NCBI GenBank assembly: GCA_015058205.1
Contig: SVCS01000001.1
Location: 3,577 to 67,576, forward strand
Source of the DNA: Clostridiales bacterium
GTDB lineage: Bacteria; Bacillota; Clostridia; Peptostreptococcales; Anaerovoracaceae
Reading direction: 5' to 3'
Length of the DNA: 64,000 nt
The position numbers and the translations under genes were made by a program. Below the pieces are notes generated by a model. The model did no database searches. It was given only the letters and a program-made list of their open reading frames with translations, and was not told the origin of the DNA. Positions within the stretch are counted from its first letter, which is position 1, and each line of letters opens with the position of its first letter. Positions 17,517 to 26,915 of this stretch are shown here, piece by piece.

Positions 17517-18227
17517 TTACAAAGGCTTTTTCGCCGGTGTTCCTGCTTTTCGAGGATAAGCTGGCGGCGTATTTGACACCTTACTAATCAGTACAAGGCT
17601 GTGATCCAAATGTGAGAGAGCTCTGATTTCCGGTTCACCTCCGCCAAGAATCTGTATTGCTCTTCTCGCGTCATCGATTTCCGACTGGCAGTCCGGTCCT
17701 TTATATGCGATGAAACATCCGCCTGCTTTTACAAAAGGCAGACAGTATTCACTGAGCACGCGCATATTTGCAACGGCTCTGGAAACACAAAGATCAAACT
17801 GCTCTCTGTAGTCTTTCTGTTTGGCCAGCTCCTCTGCGCGGCCATGAACAACCTGCACATTTTCGACGCCGATCTCATCACAAAGCTGTCTTACGATCTT
17901 TAATCTCTTCTCCAGAGAATCCATCAGGGTGAACTGTTTGTTTGGATAGCAAATAGCGAGAGGAACACCTGGGAATCCACCCCCTGTTCCAATATCGCAA
18001 ATAGACGATGAATCAGTAAACTCAAGGGTTTCCGCGCATAAAAGAGAATCTATAAAGTGCTTCTGTATGAACTCATCTCGATCTGTAATGGCAGTGAGAT
18101 TGACCTTTTCATTCCATTCCAGAATGCCTTCCATGTACTTGATCAGCTGTTTTTCTTTCTCTTCCGGGTTTGCAATATGCAGTTGTTCAATAAAGTTTCT
18201 TAATTCGTTCATTCGTTCTTCTGACAC
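17517..18227 (-). CDS. rsmG: 16S rRNA m7G527 methyltransferase RsmG (GidB)
   Basis: SAM-dependent enzyme methylating G527 in 16S rRNA; its loss in other bacteria gives low-level streptomycin resistance. It has 236 residues with a SAM loop DIGTGGGFPGVPLAI near residue 78 and VSRAVANMRVL near 145. The start is GTG at 18227, with an alternative ATG at 18212 (MNELRNFIEQL); neither has a strong ribosome binding site. The gene follows mnmG almost without a gap. Confidence 0.95.
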   Translation of the reverse strand: MSEERMNELRNFIEQLHIANPEEKEKQLIKYMEGILEWNEKVNLTAITDRDEFIQKHFIDSLLCAETLEFTDSSSICDIGTGGGFPGVPLAICYPNKQFTLMDSLEKRLKIVRQLCDEIGVENVQVVHGRAEELAKQKDYREQFDLCVSRAVANMRVLSEYCLPFVKAGGCFIAYKGPDCQSEIDDARRAIQILGGGEPEIRALSHLDHSLVLISKVSNTPPAYPRKAGTPAKKPL

Positions 18228-18233
18228 CGATCA

Positions 18234-20108
18234 TTATGATCTGCGTTCTTTCTCCAGATAGATCAGCAGCACATTGATATCAGCAGGAGAGACCCCTGAT
18301 ATTCTGGATGCCTGCCCAAGAGAAAGGGGCTTCATATTATTCAGCTTCTGCTGGGCCTCGATCCTGAGACCTTTGATGCTCTCATAATCTATATCGCTGC
18401 TGAGCTTTCTGTTTTCGAGTCTCTTGAATTTCTCAATCTGTGCAAGCTGCTTTTGTATGTATCCGCCGTATTTGATTTCAACTTCCATCGTTGTCTTCTG
18501 GTGGCGGGATAGTTCTGGTCTCTCCGGATCCAGAGATGCTGTGTTATCATAGGTCACTTCAGGTCTGCGCATGAGCTCATGCAGTGACTGTGCGGATTTC
18601 AGCGGCGCAGTTCCAAGTTCTTCAAGAAGCGGATTAGCAGCTTCTGGACTTATGATCTTGCGTTTTAGCCGCTGTGTTTCTTGTTCCACAGCAGCCTTCT
18701 TCTCAAGAAATCTTTCATAGCGATCTTGCTTCACCAGCCCAACCTGATACCCGAGTTCCGTCAGTCTCAGGTCAGCGTTGTCCTGCCGGAGCATCAGTCT
18801 GTACTCGGCGCGGCTTGTCATGATCCTATAAGGTTCATTGGTGCCTTTGGTCACCAGATCATCAAGGAGCACCCCTATATACGCCTGACTTCTGTCAAGG
18901 ACAAAAGGTTCCTTTCCATCAAGCTTCAGAACCGCATTGATGCCTGCCATCAGTCCCTGCGCGGCTGCTTCTTCATATCCTGAACTTCCGTTGAACTGTC
19001 CGCTGCAGAATAGATTTTCTATGGTTCTGTTTTCCAGATTCATCTTCAAATCCAGCGGATCGATGCAGTCGTATTCAATCGCGTATGCAGGTCTTACAAT
19101 TTTTAAGTGCTCGAGACCTTCAATGGTTTCATAAAACGCCTGCTGCACATCTTCAGGAAGGGAAGAGGACATTCCCTGTATATACATCTCATCAGTATCC
19201 AATCCTTCCGGTTCAATGAATAGTTGATGGCGTGCCCTGTCCGGGAATCGGTTGATTTTGTCCTCAATAGAAGGGCAGTAACGCGGACCAACCCCTTCGA
19301 TCTTTCCACCAAGCATTGCGGATCTGTGGATGTTCTCTCTAATCACCTCATGTGTTTTTTCATTTGTATAAGTAAGCCAGCATTTTATCTGGTCCTTTTC
19401 AAGCTCGTCGTTCATGAAAGAGAAGGGCACGATTTCACTGTCCCCGTCCTGTGGAATCATCTTGTCGTAATCAAGGCTGTCCGCAAGGGCTCTTGCAGGT
19501 GTGCCTGTTTTGAACCGTCTCATCGGCAGTCCGTACTCTCTGAGTTTTCCCGCCAACTCCATGGAAGGAGCCAGGCCGTTCGGACCACTGTCAAACACAC
19601 TGTCTCCAATGAAAATCTTACCGGCGAGAAATGTTCCTGTCGCCAGTATGACAGCCTTACTTTTGTAGATTGCACCGGTGCGAAGAACAACACCGCAGGC
19701 TCTGTCTTCTTCGATGACCAGATCGATGACTTCTCCCTGCTTCATATCCAGCAGTGGTTCTTTCTCGATGGTCTTCTTCATCTCAAGGTGATATCGGTTC
19801 TTATCTGCCTGGGCTCTCAGGGAATGAACGGCAGGGCCCTTGGCTGTATTCAGCATTCTGCTCTGAATAAAGGTCTTATCGATGTTAAGACCCATCTCTC
19901 CTCCAAGGGCATCGATTTCTCTGACGAGATGGCCTTTGCCTGTTCCTCCGATGGATGGGTTGCATGGCATCATGGCCACTGCTTCAAGATTGATGGAAAG
20001 CATCAATGTCTTCTTGCCCATTCTGGCTGCAGCAAGACCGGCCTCGCATCCTGCGTGACCTGCTCCAACCACAATTATGTCGTATTCTCCCATCAGGAAT
20101 TTTTCCAT
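18234..20108 (-). CDS. mnmG: tRNA U34 modification enzyme MnmG (GidA)
   Basis: FAD and NADH-dependent partner of MnmE that installs the carboxymethylaminomethyl group on wobble uridine. It has 624 residues with an N-terminal FAD-binding [18 protein letters not shown] (15-32), [12 protein letters not shown] near 49, and a C-terminal helical domain binding MnmE and tRNA. The start has a GGAG box seven bases upstream. mnmE precedes it by 29 bases. Confidence 0.98.
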   Translation of the reverse strand: MEKFLMGEYDIIVVGAGHAGCEAGLAAARMGKKTLMLSINLEAVAMMPCNPSIGGTGKGHLVREIDALGGEMGLNIDKTFIQSRMLNTAKGPAVHSLRAQADKNRYHLEMKKTIEKEPLLDMKQGEVIDLVIEEDRACGVVLRTGAIYKSKAVILATGTFLAGKIFIGDSVFDSGPNGLAPSMELAGKLREYGLPMRRFKTGTPARALADSLDYDKMIPQDGDSEIVPFSFMNDELEKDQIKCWLTYTNEKTHEVIRENIHRSAMLGGKIEGVGPRYCPSIEDKINRFPDRARHQLFIEPEGLDTDEMYIQGMSSSLPEDVQQAFYETIEGLEHLKIVRPAYAIEYDCIDPLDLKMNLENRTIENLFCSGQFNGSSGYEEAAAQGLMAGINAVLKLDGKEPFVLDRSQAYIGVLLDDLVTKGTNEPYRIMTSRAEYRLMLRQDNADLRLTELGYQVGLVKQDRYERFLEKKAAVEQETQRLKRKIISPEAANPLLEELGTAPLKSAQSLHELMRRPEVTYDNTASLDPERPELSRHQKTTMEVEIKYGGYIQKQLAQIEKFKRLENRKLSSDIDYESIKGLRIEAQQKLNNMKPLSLGQASRISGVSPADINVLLIYLEKERRS

Positions 20109-20137
20109 GTTTCACTCCTGCTTATCCAACTATAGTT

Positions 20138-21502
20138 CTATTTGCCCAGGCAGAATCTTGAGAACACTTCATCAATGACTTCATCTGAAACCGTTTCTCC
20201 GATGATTTCTCCAAGTCTGTCATAGGCTTCTCTGATATCTATTTCTATAATATCCAACGCTTCCTGTGTCTTTGTGATCGCTGCTGCGTCACGGACGGCT
20301 TGCTCAGCCTTTCTCAAAAGCTCCTCATGGCGAACATCATTGACCATGACGCTGTCCTTTTGTGCCAGCTGTCCGCCGTACACAAGCGCTTCAATTTTAT
20401 CTTCTATTTCATCAATGCCTTTTTCTTTGATCAGGCATGTTTCAATTATATCGCTATTAGGCGATTTGTCGGCTATATCCCTTGGGGTTACTGCGTTTCC
20501 GAGATCTGTCTTGTTCAGCAATACAAGGGATTTTCTGTTTTCCAGACGCGTCAGAATATCCTCATCTTCTTCCGTCAAAGGCTGGCTGGCGTCTACAATG
20601 AGCACAATCAGATCAGCTTGATTGAAGGCTTCCTTCGTCCGCTCAATGCCAATCTTCTCAACAACATCTTCCGTCTCACGGATACCTGCTGTATCAATCA
20701 GATAAACTGGAATATTTCTGATGCTGACTGCTTCTTCGATTGTGTCTCTGGTGGTTCCCGGGATTTCTGTGACAATCGCTCTGGACTGTCTGAGCAGACA
20801 GTTCATCAGAGAAGATTTTCCTACGTTCGGTCTTCCGACAATTGCAACTCTGATGCCTTCTTTGATCATGCGTCCAGTGTCCGCTGTTGCAAGCAGTTTT
20901 CTGATTTCATCTCCGACCGTTTCCAGTCCGGCGAGAAGCTTGTCATATGTAAGTTGCTCGATGTCTTCATCCGGATAGTCAATGTTGACCGTTGTCTCAA
21001 CCAGAATATCAAGCACGGAAGTCCTGATCTCTCTCACTTTTCTGGATAAGCTTCCTTCCATCTGGGAGAGGGCAGCTTCATAAGATGCATCTGCCTTCGC
21101 CTTGATCACATCAATAACCGCCTCTGCCTGTGAAAGATCCAGCCGCCCATTCAGAAATGCTCTTTTCGTGAACTCTCCGGGTTCTGCCATACGTGCTCCC
21201 TCGCGGAGCACAAGAGCAAGTGTCTTCCTGAGAGATACCATGCTTCCGTGGCAGTTGATTTCCACCACATCCTCCCCTGTATAAGTGGAAGGCGCTTTCA
21301 TGTAAACAGCAAGCACCTCATCGATGATGTTGTCATTTTCCGGATCGACGATTTTACCATACGTCATTCTGCGACTCTTGATGTTGCTTTTGCAATCAAA
21401 TATCCTGCGGAGAATACTGAGAGATTCCGGTCCGCTGATTCTTATGATTCCTATTCCGCCTTCACCGTAGGCGGTTGAGATTGCTGCAATTGTTTCACAC
21501 AT
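20138..21502 (-). CDS. mnmE: tRNA modification GTPase MnmE (TrmE)
   Basis: Potassium-activated GTPase partnering MnmG. It has 454 residues: a folate-binding N-terminal domain, a helical domain interrupted by a G domain with GRPNVGKSSLMN (near 226), DTAG (near 273) and NKTD (near 335), and the C-terminal CLGK that carries the catalytic-region Cys. No clear Shine-Dalgarno box precedes the ATG, and a terminator-like hairpin lies only about 15 bases upstream. Confidence 0.98.
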   Translation of the reverse strand: MCETIAAISTAYGEGGIGIIRISGPESLSILRRIFDCKSNIKSRRMTYGKIVDPENDNIIDEVLAVYMKAPSTYTGEDVVEINCHGSMVSLRKTLALVLREGARMAEPGEFTKRAFLNGRLDLSQAEAVIDVIKAKADASYEAALSQMEGSLSRKVREIRTSVLDILVETTVNIDYPDEDIEQLTYDKLLAGLETVGDEIRKLLATADTGRMIKEGIRVAIVGRPNVGKSSLMNCLLRQSRAIVTEIPGTTRDTIEEAVSIRNIPVYLIDTAGIRETEDVVEKIGIERTKEAFNQADLIVLIVDASQPLTEEDEDILTRLENRKSLVLLNKTDLGNAVTPRDIADKSPNSDIIETCLIKEKGIDEIEDKIEALVYGGQLAQKDSVMVNDVRHEELLRKAEQAVRDAAAITKTQEALDIIEIDIREAYDRLGEIIGETVSDEVIDEVFSRFCLGK

Positions 21503-21514
21503 AACACTAAATAC

Positions 21515-21536
21515 AAAGGCCCGCAGAAAGCGGGCC
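21515..21536 (-). terminator. Hairpin between khpB and mnmE
   Basis: Seven-base-pair stem GGCCCGC/GCGGGCC with a five-base loop. On the minus strand it is followed by TTTGTATTT. It lies between the khpB stop and the mnmE start and may be a leaky terminator. Confidence 0.6.
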
Positions 21537-21544
21537 TCATCAAG

Positions 21545-22351
21545 CTATTTCTTCAGTTCGATAACAACTCTTCTGTAAGGCTCTTCGCCCTCGCTTCTTG
21601 TTGTTATGTTAGGATTCTTCTGCAAGGTTGCATGAATAACCTTTCTTTCGTAAGGATTCATTGGCTCAAGACGGATATGCTTCCTTGTCTTGACAACCTT
21701 TGCGGCAAGTCTGTTTGCAAGCTGCTCCAGAGTTCTTTCTCTTTTGGCTCTGTAGTTTTCTGCATCAACGACTACCTTGGTGTACTTTTCCTTTTCTTTG
21801 TTTACAACAAGACTTGTAAGATACTGTATTGCATCGAGAGTCTGTCCTCTTTTGCCGATTACAGTTCTTGAGTCTTTACCGCTCATTTCAACATAAACGA
21901 GATCTTCACCAACCCTTGCGTTGAAATCAAGATCCAGACCCATCTTTCCTGTTATGTCTTTCAGGAAGGTGAGTGCTTCGTGTTCTTCAACGACTTTCAG
22001 ATCGTTTATATCTACATCATCCAGGACGATGTTCTTTTTCTTTTCTTCAGGTTTTTTCTCCTGAGACTTCTTGTCGTTTGTCTTCTTTTCTTTTGGTTTT
22101 GAAGATTTCTTCGGCTGCTCCTTTTTCTCCGGGGCTTTCTTTTCCGGCTCTTTCTTCTCCGGTTTCTCCGGCTTTTGCGGAGCTTTCTTTTCTACTCTTA
22201 CCTTGGCCAGTTTCGCACCAATGCCGAGAAAACCTTTTGTTGGTTCTTCAAGAACCGTCACTTCTACTTCGTCTCTGGAAACCTTCAGATCAATCAGGGC
22301 AAGCTCTACCGCTTCATTGATATCTTTGCCCCATTTTTCTGTGTAATCCAT
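21545..22351 (-). CDS. khpB: RNA-binding protein KhpB (Jag)
   Basis: Cytoplasmic RNA-binding protein that works with KhpA in cell-size and division control in Gram-positives. It has 268 residues: a Jag_N domain (about 1-55), a 55-residue Lys/Glu/Pro linker with repeated EKK motifs, a KH domain with GKRGQTLDAIQYL near 165, and an R3H domain at the end (RLEPMNPYERKVIH). It follows yidC, the usual order. Confidence 0.95.
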   Translation of the reverse strand: MDYTEKWGKDINEAVELALIDLKVSRDEVEVTVLEEPTKGFLGIGAKLAKVRVEKKAPQKPEKPEKKEPEKKAPEKKEQPKKSSKPKEKKTNDKKSQEKKPEEKKKNIVLDDVDINDLKVVEEHEALTFLKDITGKMGLDLDFNARVGEDLVYVEMSGKDSRTVIGKRGQTLDAIQYLTSLVVNKEKEKYTKVVVDAENYRAKRERTLEQLANRLAAKVVKTRKHIRLEPMNPYERKVIHATLQKNPNITTRSEGEEPYRRVVIELKK

Positions 22352-22375
22352 TATATCTCCTCCGTATATCGAGAC

Positions 22376-23116
22376 TTACATATTTCTGTTTTTCTTTTCC
22401 AGTTTCTCTCTGATCTGTCTTTCCTTCTGCTCTCTCTTGATCTTCTTTCTGAGCGTCTGCAGGTGGATATTGAATCCAATCTGAATGATCTGGCTGACTG
22501 CCCAGTAAAGTGCGAGTCCGGCAGGGAATGATCTGGCCATCCAAAGAATCATGATAGGGAAGATGTACTGCATCATCTTCATCATAGCAGCTGACTGATT
22601 CGCTGCGTCTGATCCTGTATCCTGAAGCATTCTGTTCATTGTAAACGCGATGAACGTAGCAACACCTGCGATGATTGGCAGAATCCATGGGTCCGGCTGG
22701 CTCAGGTCTTTGATCCACAGGAATGGTTCATGGAATGCGAAAATCATGGAATCCTTTGTGATGTATCTCATCGGATTTCTGAGAAGGGCAAACAGCCCCA
22801 TGATGATTGGCATCTGAATGAGCATAGGAAGACATCCGCCCATTGGGTTGAACTTCTCTTCCTTATAGAGCTCTTGCATTTTGATATTCAGTGTTTCCTG
22901 GTCGTTTCCGTATTTGTTCTGAAGAGCCTTGATCTTAGGCTGCATTTCAGACATCATCGCTGTTGACTTCGTCTGCTTGATGTAGAGCGGATAGAGACAC
23001 AGCTTTACAAACACTGTAAATATGATAATGGAGATACCGTAATTTCCTATGAATCCATACAGAAGGTCAAGCAAAAGCCCCATTGGCTTTGCTATTACGC
23101 CTAGTATAGTATACAT
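22376..23116 (-). CDS. yidC: Membrane protein insertase YidC (SpoIIIJ)
   Basis: Inserts and folds membrane proteins with or without Sec. It has 246 residues with five likely membrane segments. The first begins near residue 20 after a short leader, and no lipobox Cys is visible, unlike Bacillus SpoIIIJ. The hairpin YPLYIKQTKSTAMM near 44-57 and the GGCLPMLIQMPI segment near 98 are typical. The tail is Lys/Arg-rich, as needed for ribosome binding. Confidence 0.95.
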   Translation of the reverse strand: MYTILGVIAKPMGLLLDLLYGFIGNYGISIIIFTVFVKLCLYPLYIKQTKSTAMMSEMQPKIKALQNKYGNDQETLNIKMQELYKEEKFNPMGGCLPMLIQMPIIMGLFALLRNPMRYITKDSMIFAFHEPFLWIKDLSQPDPWILPIIAGVATFIAFTMNRMLQDTGSDAANQSAAMMKMMQYIFPIMILWMARSFPAGLALYWAVSQIIQIGFNIHLQTLRKKIKREQKERQIREKLEKKNRNM

Positions 23117-23130
23117 TAATTATTTTCCTC

Positions 23131-23340
23131 CTATTTTAAAGGATCGTATCCTCCTTCGTGGAACGGATGACATTTCATCAGTCTCCTGATTCCAAGATAA
23201 CTTCCCTTAAAAAACCCGTATTTTTCCAGAGCCTGAATACAGTAGGTCGAACATGTAGGATAAAACCTGCATCTAGGTGGAAAAAGAGGGGATATAAACT
23301 TTTGATAGAATCGTATCAAAGCGATAAAAACATGTTTCAT
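23131..23340 (-). CDS. yidD: Membrane protein insertion efficiency factor YidD
   Basis: Small amphipathic protein helping YidC-dependent insertion. It has 69 residues when started at ATG 23340 ([13 protein letters not shown]), with the family pattern [17 protein letters not shown] including its conserved cysteines. An in-frame upstream start would run into rnpA. It lies between rnpA and yidC. Confidence 0.93.
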   Translation of the reverse strand: MKHVFIALIRFYQKFISPLFPPRCRFYPTCSTYCIQALEKYGFFKGSYLGIRRLMKCHPFHEGGYDPLK

Positions 23341-23344
23341 GATA

Positions 23345-23683
23345 TTATCTTCCCGTAACTTTTCCTCTTTTTGCCGCATTCAGAAGTGATTTTTGTACGT
23401 CTTTCTGCTTTTTCCCGTTGATCGTATTTCTGGCGATGAAAATGAGATCATATCCATCAAGAAATCTATCTGCGTTCAGTCTGTAACTTTCCTTCATCAG
23501 ACGTTTGGCTCTGTTTCTCTGAATGCTGTTTCCGACCTTTTTGCTTGCTAAAAAGGCTGTCCTGCTATATGGGAGATCATTCTTTCTATAAAAAAGAACT
23601 ACATACCTCTCCGGAACTGACTTTCCGGCTTTGTATATCGCCTGAAAATCGTCCTTTTTTCTCAGTATTTCCTTTTTTCGCAT
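23345..23683 (-). CDS. rnpA: Ribonuclease P protein component RnpA
   Basis: Protein subunit of RNase P, which matures tRNA 5' ends together with the RNA subunit. It has 112 residues; the RNR region is seen as [17 protein letters not shown] near 56-72. Basic throughout. It follows rpmH by 49 bases. Confidence 0.95.
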   Translation of the reverse strand: MRKKEILRKKDDFQAIYKAGKSVPERYVVLFYRKNDLPYSRTAFLASKKVGNSIQRNRAKRLMKESYRLNADRFLDGYDLIFIARNTINGKKQKDVQKSLLNAAKRGKVTGR

Positions 23684-23732
23684 TGTCTTTCAGTAATATC
23701 AATAACAAAAAGACCACTCTAGTTTGCGGTCT

Positions 23733-23867
23733 CTATGCTGATAAAACTTTTCTTCCTCTTTTTCTTCTTCTCTTCAGTACATTTCTACCATTCTTTGTCT
23801 TCATTCTTTTTCTGAAGCCGTGCTCCTTTTTGCGCTGCCTCTTCTTTGGCTGATATGTCATTTTCAT
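23733..23867 (-). CDS. rpmH: 50S ribosomal protein L34
   Basis: 44 residues. The start ATG at 23867 has a GGAGG box ten bases upstream. The protein begins [18 protein letters not shown] and ends in an Arg/Lys cluster and VLSA, as in L34. The third residue is Met where most L34 have Arg. It is the first gene of the rpmH-rnpA-yidD-yidC-khpB unit and lies next to the origin. Confidence 0.96.
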   Translation of the reverse strand: MKMTYQPKKRQRKKEHGFRKRMKTKNGRNVLKRRRKRGRKVLSA

Positions 23868-23937
23868 GGGCTTTTCCTCCTTCTTTCTTATTTACCTGCA
23901 CAAATCTAAATTTCAACTTATGCACATATGCTCAAGT

Positions 23938-23966
23938 ATTATACAACCCCAAAAAAACCATGTCAA
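23938..23966 (-). promoter_or_regulatory. Consensus sigma-A promoter of rpmH
   Basis: On the minus strand TTGACA (23961-23966), 17 bases, TATAAT (23938-23943): a perfect consensus match. The DnaA box at 23918-23926 lies just downstream of the expected start site. Confidence 0.9.
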
Positions 23967-24146
23967 TTTATTTAAGCCTCTATGCTTTGAAAATAGGCCC
24001 TTTTACAATTTTAAAATTCCATTATTATACATTTTTTTGAAAGTAACACAATATATTGTTGTTTCTGTTGAAACTATGCACAACTTTATCCACTTGTTGT
24101 GGATAAGTCCTCCTATCATTGAAAATAGGACATTAAAATTTAACTA

Positions 24147-24175
24147 TTGCCTGTGGATAACTATTTTTGTATCAT
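24147..24175 (+). promoter_or_regulatory. dnaA promoter containing a DnaA box
   Basis: TTGCCT (24147-24152), 17 bases, TATCAT (24170-24175). The perfect reverse DnaA box at 24152-24160 fills half the spacer, so DnaA binding should block the promoter (autoregulation). Confidence 0.6.
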
Positions 24176-24232
24176 AGTATTTGTTCTATGATATGATAGA
24201 TATCAAAGATAGTGAAAGGTTATTGTCACGTG

Positions 24233-25618
24233 ATGGATAAGATCAACACTCTGAAATGGAAAGATGTGCTTGCTCTCGCAAGTAAGGAACTGACTGATGT
24301 CAGCTACAGAACCTGGTTTCTTCCTCTGGTACCCCTCGAGATGGACGAAGAGAAAGGAACCATGTCTTTTGCTGTAACAGAAAGCTTCAAAGCCAATATG
24401 TTCTCAAGAAATCCGAGATACATCGATATTCTTGAAAATGCCATCAAAGAAGTATTTCATAAAACTTACCATATTCTCATTACGCATAAATCTGAAGATG
24501 AAATCAAAGAAATCCTGGAAGGAAAGAAGGGCAGAACCGCTGCTCCTTCTATAGATTCTTCCAATCCTTACAAAGAAGAATACTATCTGAATCCAAAATT
24601 CAATTTCGATAATTTCATCGTCGGACCGAACAATGAATATGCCCATGCGGTTTCCCTTGCTGTTGCAGACAATCCTTCCACAGCGTATAACCCTCTTTTT
24701 ATTTACGGAGGATCAGGCCTTGGTAAAACCCATCTGATGCACGCAATCGGACAGCATATTATGAGAACGAATCCGTCTCTGAAAGTTCTCTATGTTTCAT
24801 CAGAGATGTTTACATCCGAGCTTGTTCAAGCTCTTCAGGATCCTGTCAATAAAAACAGTAAATTAAATGCGTTTAAATCGAAGTATAGAAATGTCGATGT
24901 TCTTCTGATCGATGATATTCAGTTTATTGAGGGCAAAGAATCCACGCAGATGGAATTCTTCCATACATTTAATACTCTATATGGTTTGAACAGACAAATC
25001 GTAATCTCCAGTGACAGACATCCAAATAAACTGAGAGACCTGGACGAAAGACTGACTTCAAGATTTAAATCAAATATCATGGCTGATATCCAGCCTCCTG
25101 ATTTTGAAACAAGAGTAGCAATTCTCAGAAAAAAAGCAGAAGAAGAAGGTCTTGTGATTGATGAGAATACACTTGAAGTCATTGATCTGATTGCAGAAAA
25201 AATCAAATTCAATATCAGAGAACTGGATAGTGCACTGCTTAGAGTCATTTCCTTCTCAAAATTCAAGAACCAGCCACTTACAGCAAAGTTTGCGAAAGAA
25301 TACCTGACTGATATATTCTCAGTAAGAGATATCGATATCTCCTGTGAATCTATCAAAAAAGCTGTATGTAAGAAATATAATATCAAAATTGCAGATATTG
25401 AATCTAAAAAAAGAAATAGAGAGTTTTCACATCCTAGACAGATTGCGATGTATCTGTGCCGGGAACTGACAGATCTTTCCCTTCCTAAAATAGGAGAATC
25501 CTTCGGAGGAAGAGATCACACTACAGTTCTCCATGCGTGCGATAAAATCGGAAAACAGGTGAAACTGGATCCGACTCTTTTTGAAGATATCAGAAATCTA
25601 AAAGATGATCTTCAGTAA
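24233..25618 (+). CDS. dnaA: Replication initiator DnaA
   Basis: AAA+ protein that binds DnaA boxes and melts oriC. Domain I (LKWKDVLALASKELTD) is at the start, a short linker follows, then the ATPase with GGSGLGKTHLMHA near 160 and LLIDDIQFIEGKE near 223, and domain IV with FGGRDHTTVLHACDKI near 430 that reads the boxes. I take ATG 24233 as the start (461 residues). GTG 24230 fits the AAAGG box about as well, and GTG 24212 would add seven residues. It lies between the two origin halves. Confidence 0.98.
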   Translation: MDKINTLKWKDVLALASKELTDVSYRTWFLPLVPLEMDEEKGTMSFAVTESFKANMFSRNPRYIDILENAIKEVFHKTYHILITHKSEDEIKEILEGKKGRTAAPSIDSSNPYKEEYYLNPKFNFDNFIVGPNNEYAHAVSLAVADNPSTAYNPLFIYGGSGLGKTHLMHAIGQHIMRTNPSLKVLYVSSEMFTSELVQALQDPVNKNSKLNAFKSKYRNVDVLLIDDIQFIEGKESTQMEFFHTFNTLYGLNRQIVISSDRHPNKLRDLDERLTSRFKSNIMADIQPPDFETRVAILRKKAEEEGLVIDENTLEVIDLIAEKIKFNIRELDSALLRVISFSKFKNQPLTAKFAKEYLTDIFSVRDIDISCESIKKAVCKKYNIKIADIESKKRNREFSHPRQIAMYLCRELTDLSLPKIGESFGGRDHTTVLHACDKIGKQVKLDPTLFEDIRNLKDDLQ

Positions 25619-25792
25619 ATAGATTTATAAACAGTAACTGTTTATGAAAAAAACAAGTTTTCCACAGGGTTTAAACAATAAATAGTGGCTGATTTTCAAC
25701 GCTTACAGAGCATATCAACAAATTCACAGCCTCTACTACTACTATTACTAAATATATAATATAATAATAAGGGATTTTTTTCGGAGGAAGTC
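25619..25792. other. oriC, right part (dnaA-dnaN intergenic, DnaA-trios and unwinding element)
   Basis: A one-mismatch DnaA box (TTTTCCACA) is at 25658-25666. A degenerate box AAATTCACA is at 25720-25728, then a four-base GC-rich spacer, then six triplets CTA-CTA-CTA-CTA-TTA-CTA (25733-25750) and a pure A/T run (25751-25770). This order of box, spacer, DnaA-trio and AT-rich stretch matches the unwinding site described for Bacillus subtilis. The dnaN ribosome site GGAGGAAG ends the region. Confidence 0.88.
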
Positions 25793-26908
25793 ATGAAATT
25801 CACATGTAATCAGCAGATTCTTGCAAAGGCATTAAATACTGTATCGAAGGCAGTATCAAATAGAACAACAATTCCTATTCTCAAGGGAATTATGATAAAA
25901 GCAACAGAAGAGGGAAGTCTCATTCTTACTGCATCTGATTTAGAAATCAGCATCAAAAAAGAAATCAATGCTGATGTACAGGAACCAGGTGCAATTGTAG
26001 TCATGGCAAAACTCTTTGGTGATATTATCAGAAAACTTCCAAATGAAGATATTCTGATCAGCTGTGACGAATCCGGAACCGTTCTGATCAAAACAAGTTT
26101 TTCTGAATTCAATGTTGTAAGTTTCCCAACCGATGAATTTCCTGAAATCGGTAATAAAGAAGAAGGAAGTGAAAGCATCACTCTTGACAGAGACATTTTC
26201 AGAGAGATGATCAGAAAAACTGCTTTTGCAGCAAGTGTTGATGAATCAAAGGGCGTTCTTACAGGAATATTGACAGAAATAGATGAAGAATATATTAAGA
26301 TGGTTTCTCTTGATGGATTCAGACTTGCTCTTGTAAAAGAAAATATGAAGAGTGCTTCACCGAATAAATTCATCATTGCAGCGAAAGTCATGAATGAAAT
26401 CAGTAAGATTATATCTGAAGATGAAGATGATTCAGATATCAACATCATGCTCGGTGAAAAGAGAGAAGTTATCAATGTAGGAAGTAATGAAATCATCATC
26501 AGAAGAATGGAAGGAGAATTCATCAAATACAATGATATTCTTCCAACAGAAAATACAACAAAGGTAACTGTCAGCAAGGAAATGCTTCTTGAAAGTATTG
26601 AAAGAGCATCACTTCTTTCAAGAGAAGGAAAGAACAATCTGATCAAGATGATCATCAAGAATGATCTTATGACGATTACTTCAAGGTCAGAAGAAGGAAA
26701 TGTAAAGGAAGAAATAATAGTAGAAAAGACCGGAAATGATCTTGAAATTGGATTCAATTCTAAATTTGTGCTTGATGTTCTGAAAGTTATTGATGATGAG
26801 CAGATATCATTGAATTTCAAGACCGGTGTTTCTCCATGTGTTGTAAAACCAGTTGATGGAGATCAATATGAGTATCTGATTCTTCCTGTAAGAATTCCTT
26901 CTATGTAA
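25793..26908 (+). CDS. dnaN: DNA polymerase III beta sliding clamp DnaN
   Basis: Ring-shaped processivity factor. It has 371 residues in three repeated clamp folds: KALNTVSKAVSNRTTIPILKG near the start is the family opening, and the C-terminus ends in LPVRIPSM, the usual partner-binding pocket region. The coding sequence is visibly richer in A/T than the gyrase genes downstream. No S4-domain yaaA/rlbA gene lies between dnaN and recF, unlike in Bacillus. Confidence 0.98.
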   Translation: MKFTCNQQILAKALNTVSKAVSNRTTIPILKGIMIKATEEGSLILTASDLEISIKKEINADVQEPGAIVVMAKLFGDIIRKLPNEDILISCDESGTVLIKTSFSEFNVVSFPTDEFPEIGNKEEGSESITLDRDIFREMIRKTAFAASVDESKGVLTGILTEIDEEYIKMVSLDGFRLALVKENMKSASPNKFIIAAKVMNEISKIISEDEDDSDINIMLGEKREVINVGSNEIIIRRMEGEFIKYNDILPTENTTKVTVSKEMLLESIERASLLSREGKNNLIKMIIKNDLMTITSRSEEGNVKEEIIVEKTGNDLEIGFNSKFVLDVLKVIDDEQISLNFKTGVSPCVVKPVDGDQYEYLILPVRIPSM

Positions 26909-26915
26909 TTCGTAT

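Larger units (their letters stand above)
23868..24232. other. oriC, left part (rpmH-dnaA intergenic, DnaA boxes)
   Basis: This 365-base AT-rich gap has no gene. DnaA-box matches are TTATGCACA at 23918-23926 (fits TTATNCACA), CTATGCACA at 24074-24082 (one mismatch), TTATCCACT at 24086-24094 (one mismatch), and reverse-strand TTATCCACA at 24098-24106 and 24152-24160 (perfect). The 24086 and 24098 boxes face each other three bases apart. The gap also holds the divergent rpmH and dnaA promoters and a small TCCTAT/ATAGGA hairpin. Confidence 0.85.

Noticed and set aside
22020-22200. Lys/Glu/Pro repeats in khpB as a DNA repeat element
   Set aside because: They are a coding linker of low complexity, usual for Jag proteins, with no independent DNA repeat structure.
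25810-26820. 336-codon minus-strand open frame across dnaN
   Set aside because: It is antisense to a certain gene; Ser/Ile-rich composition is the mirror of dnaN codons.
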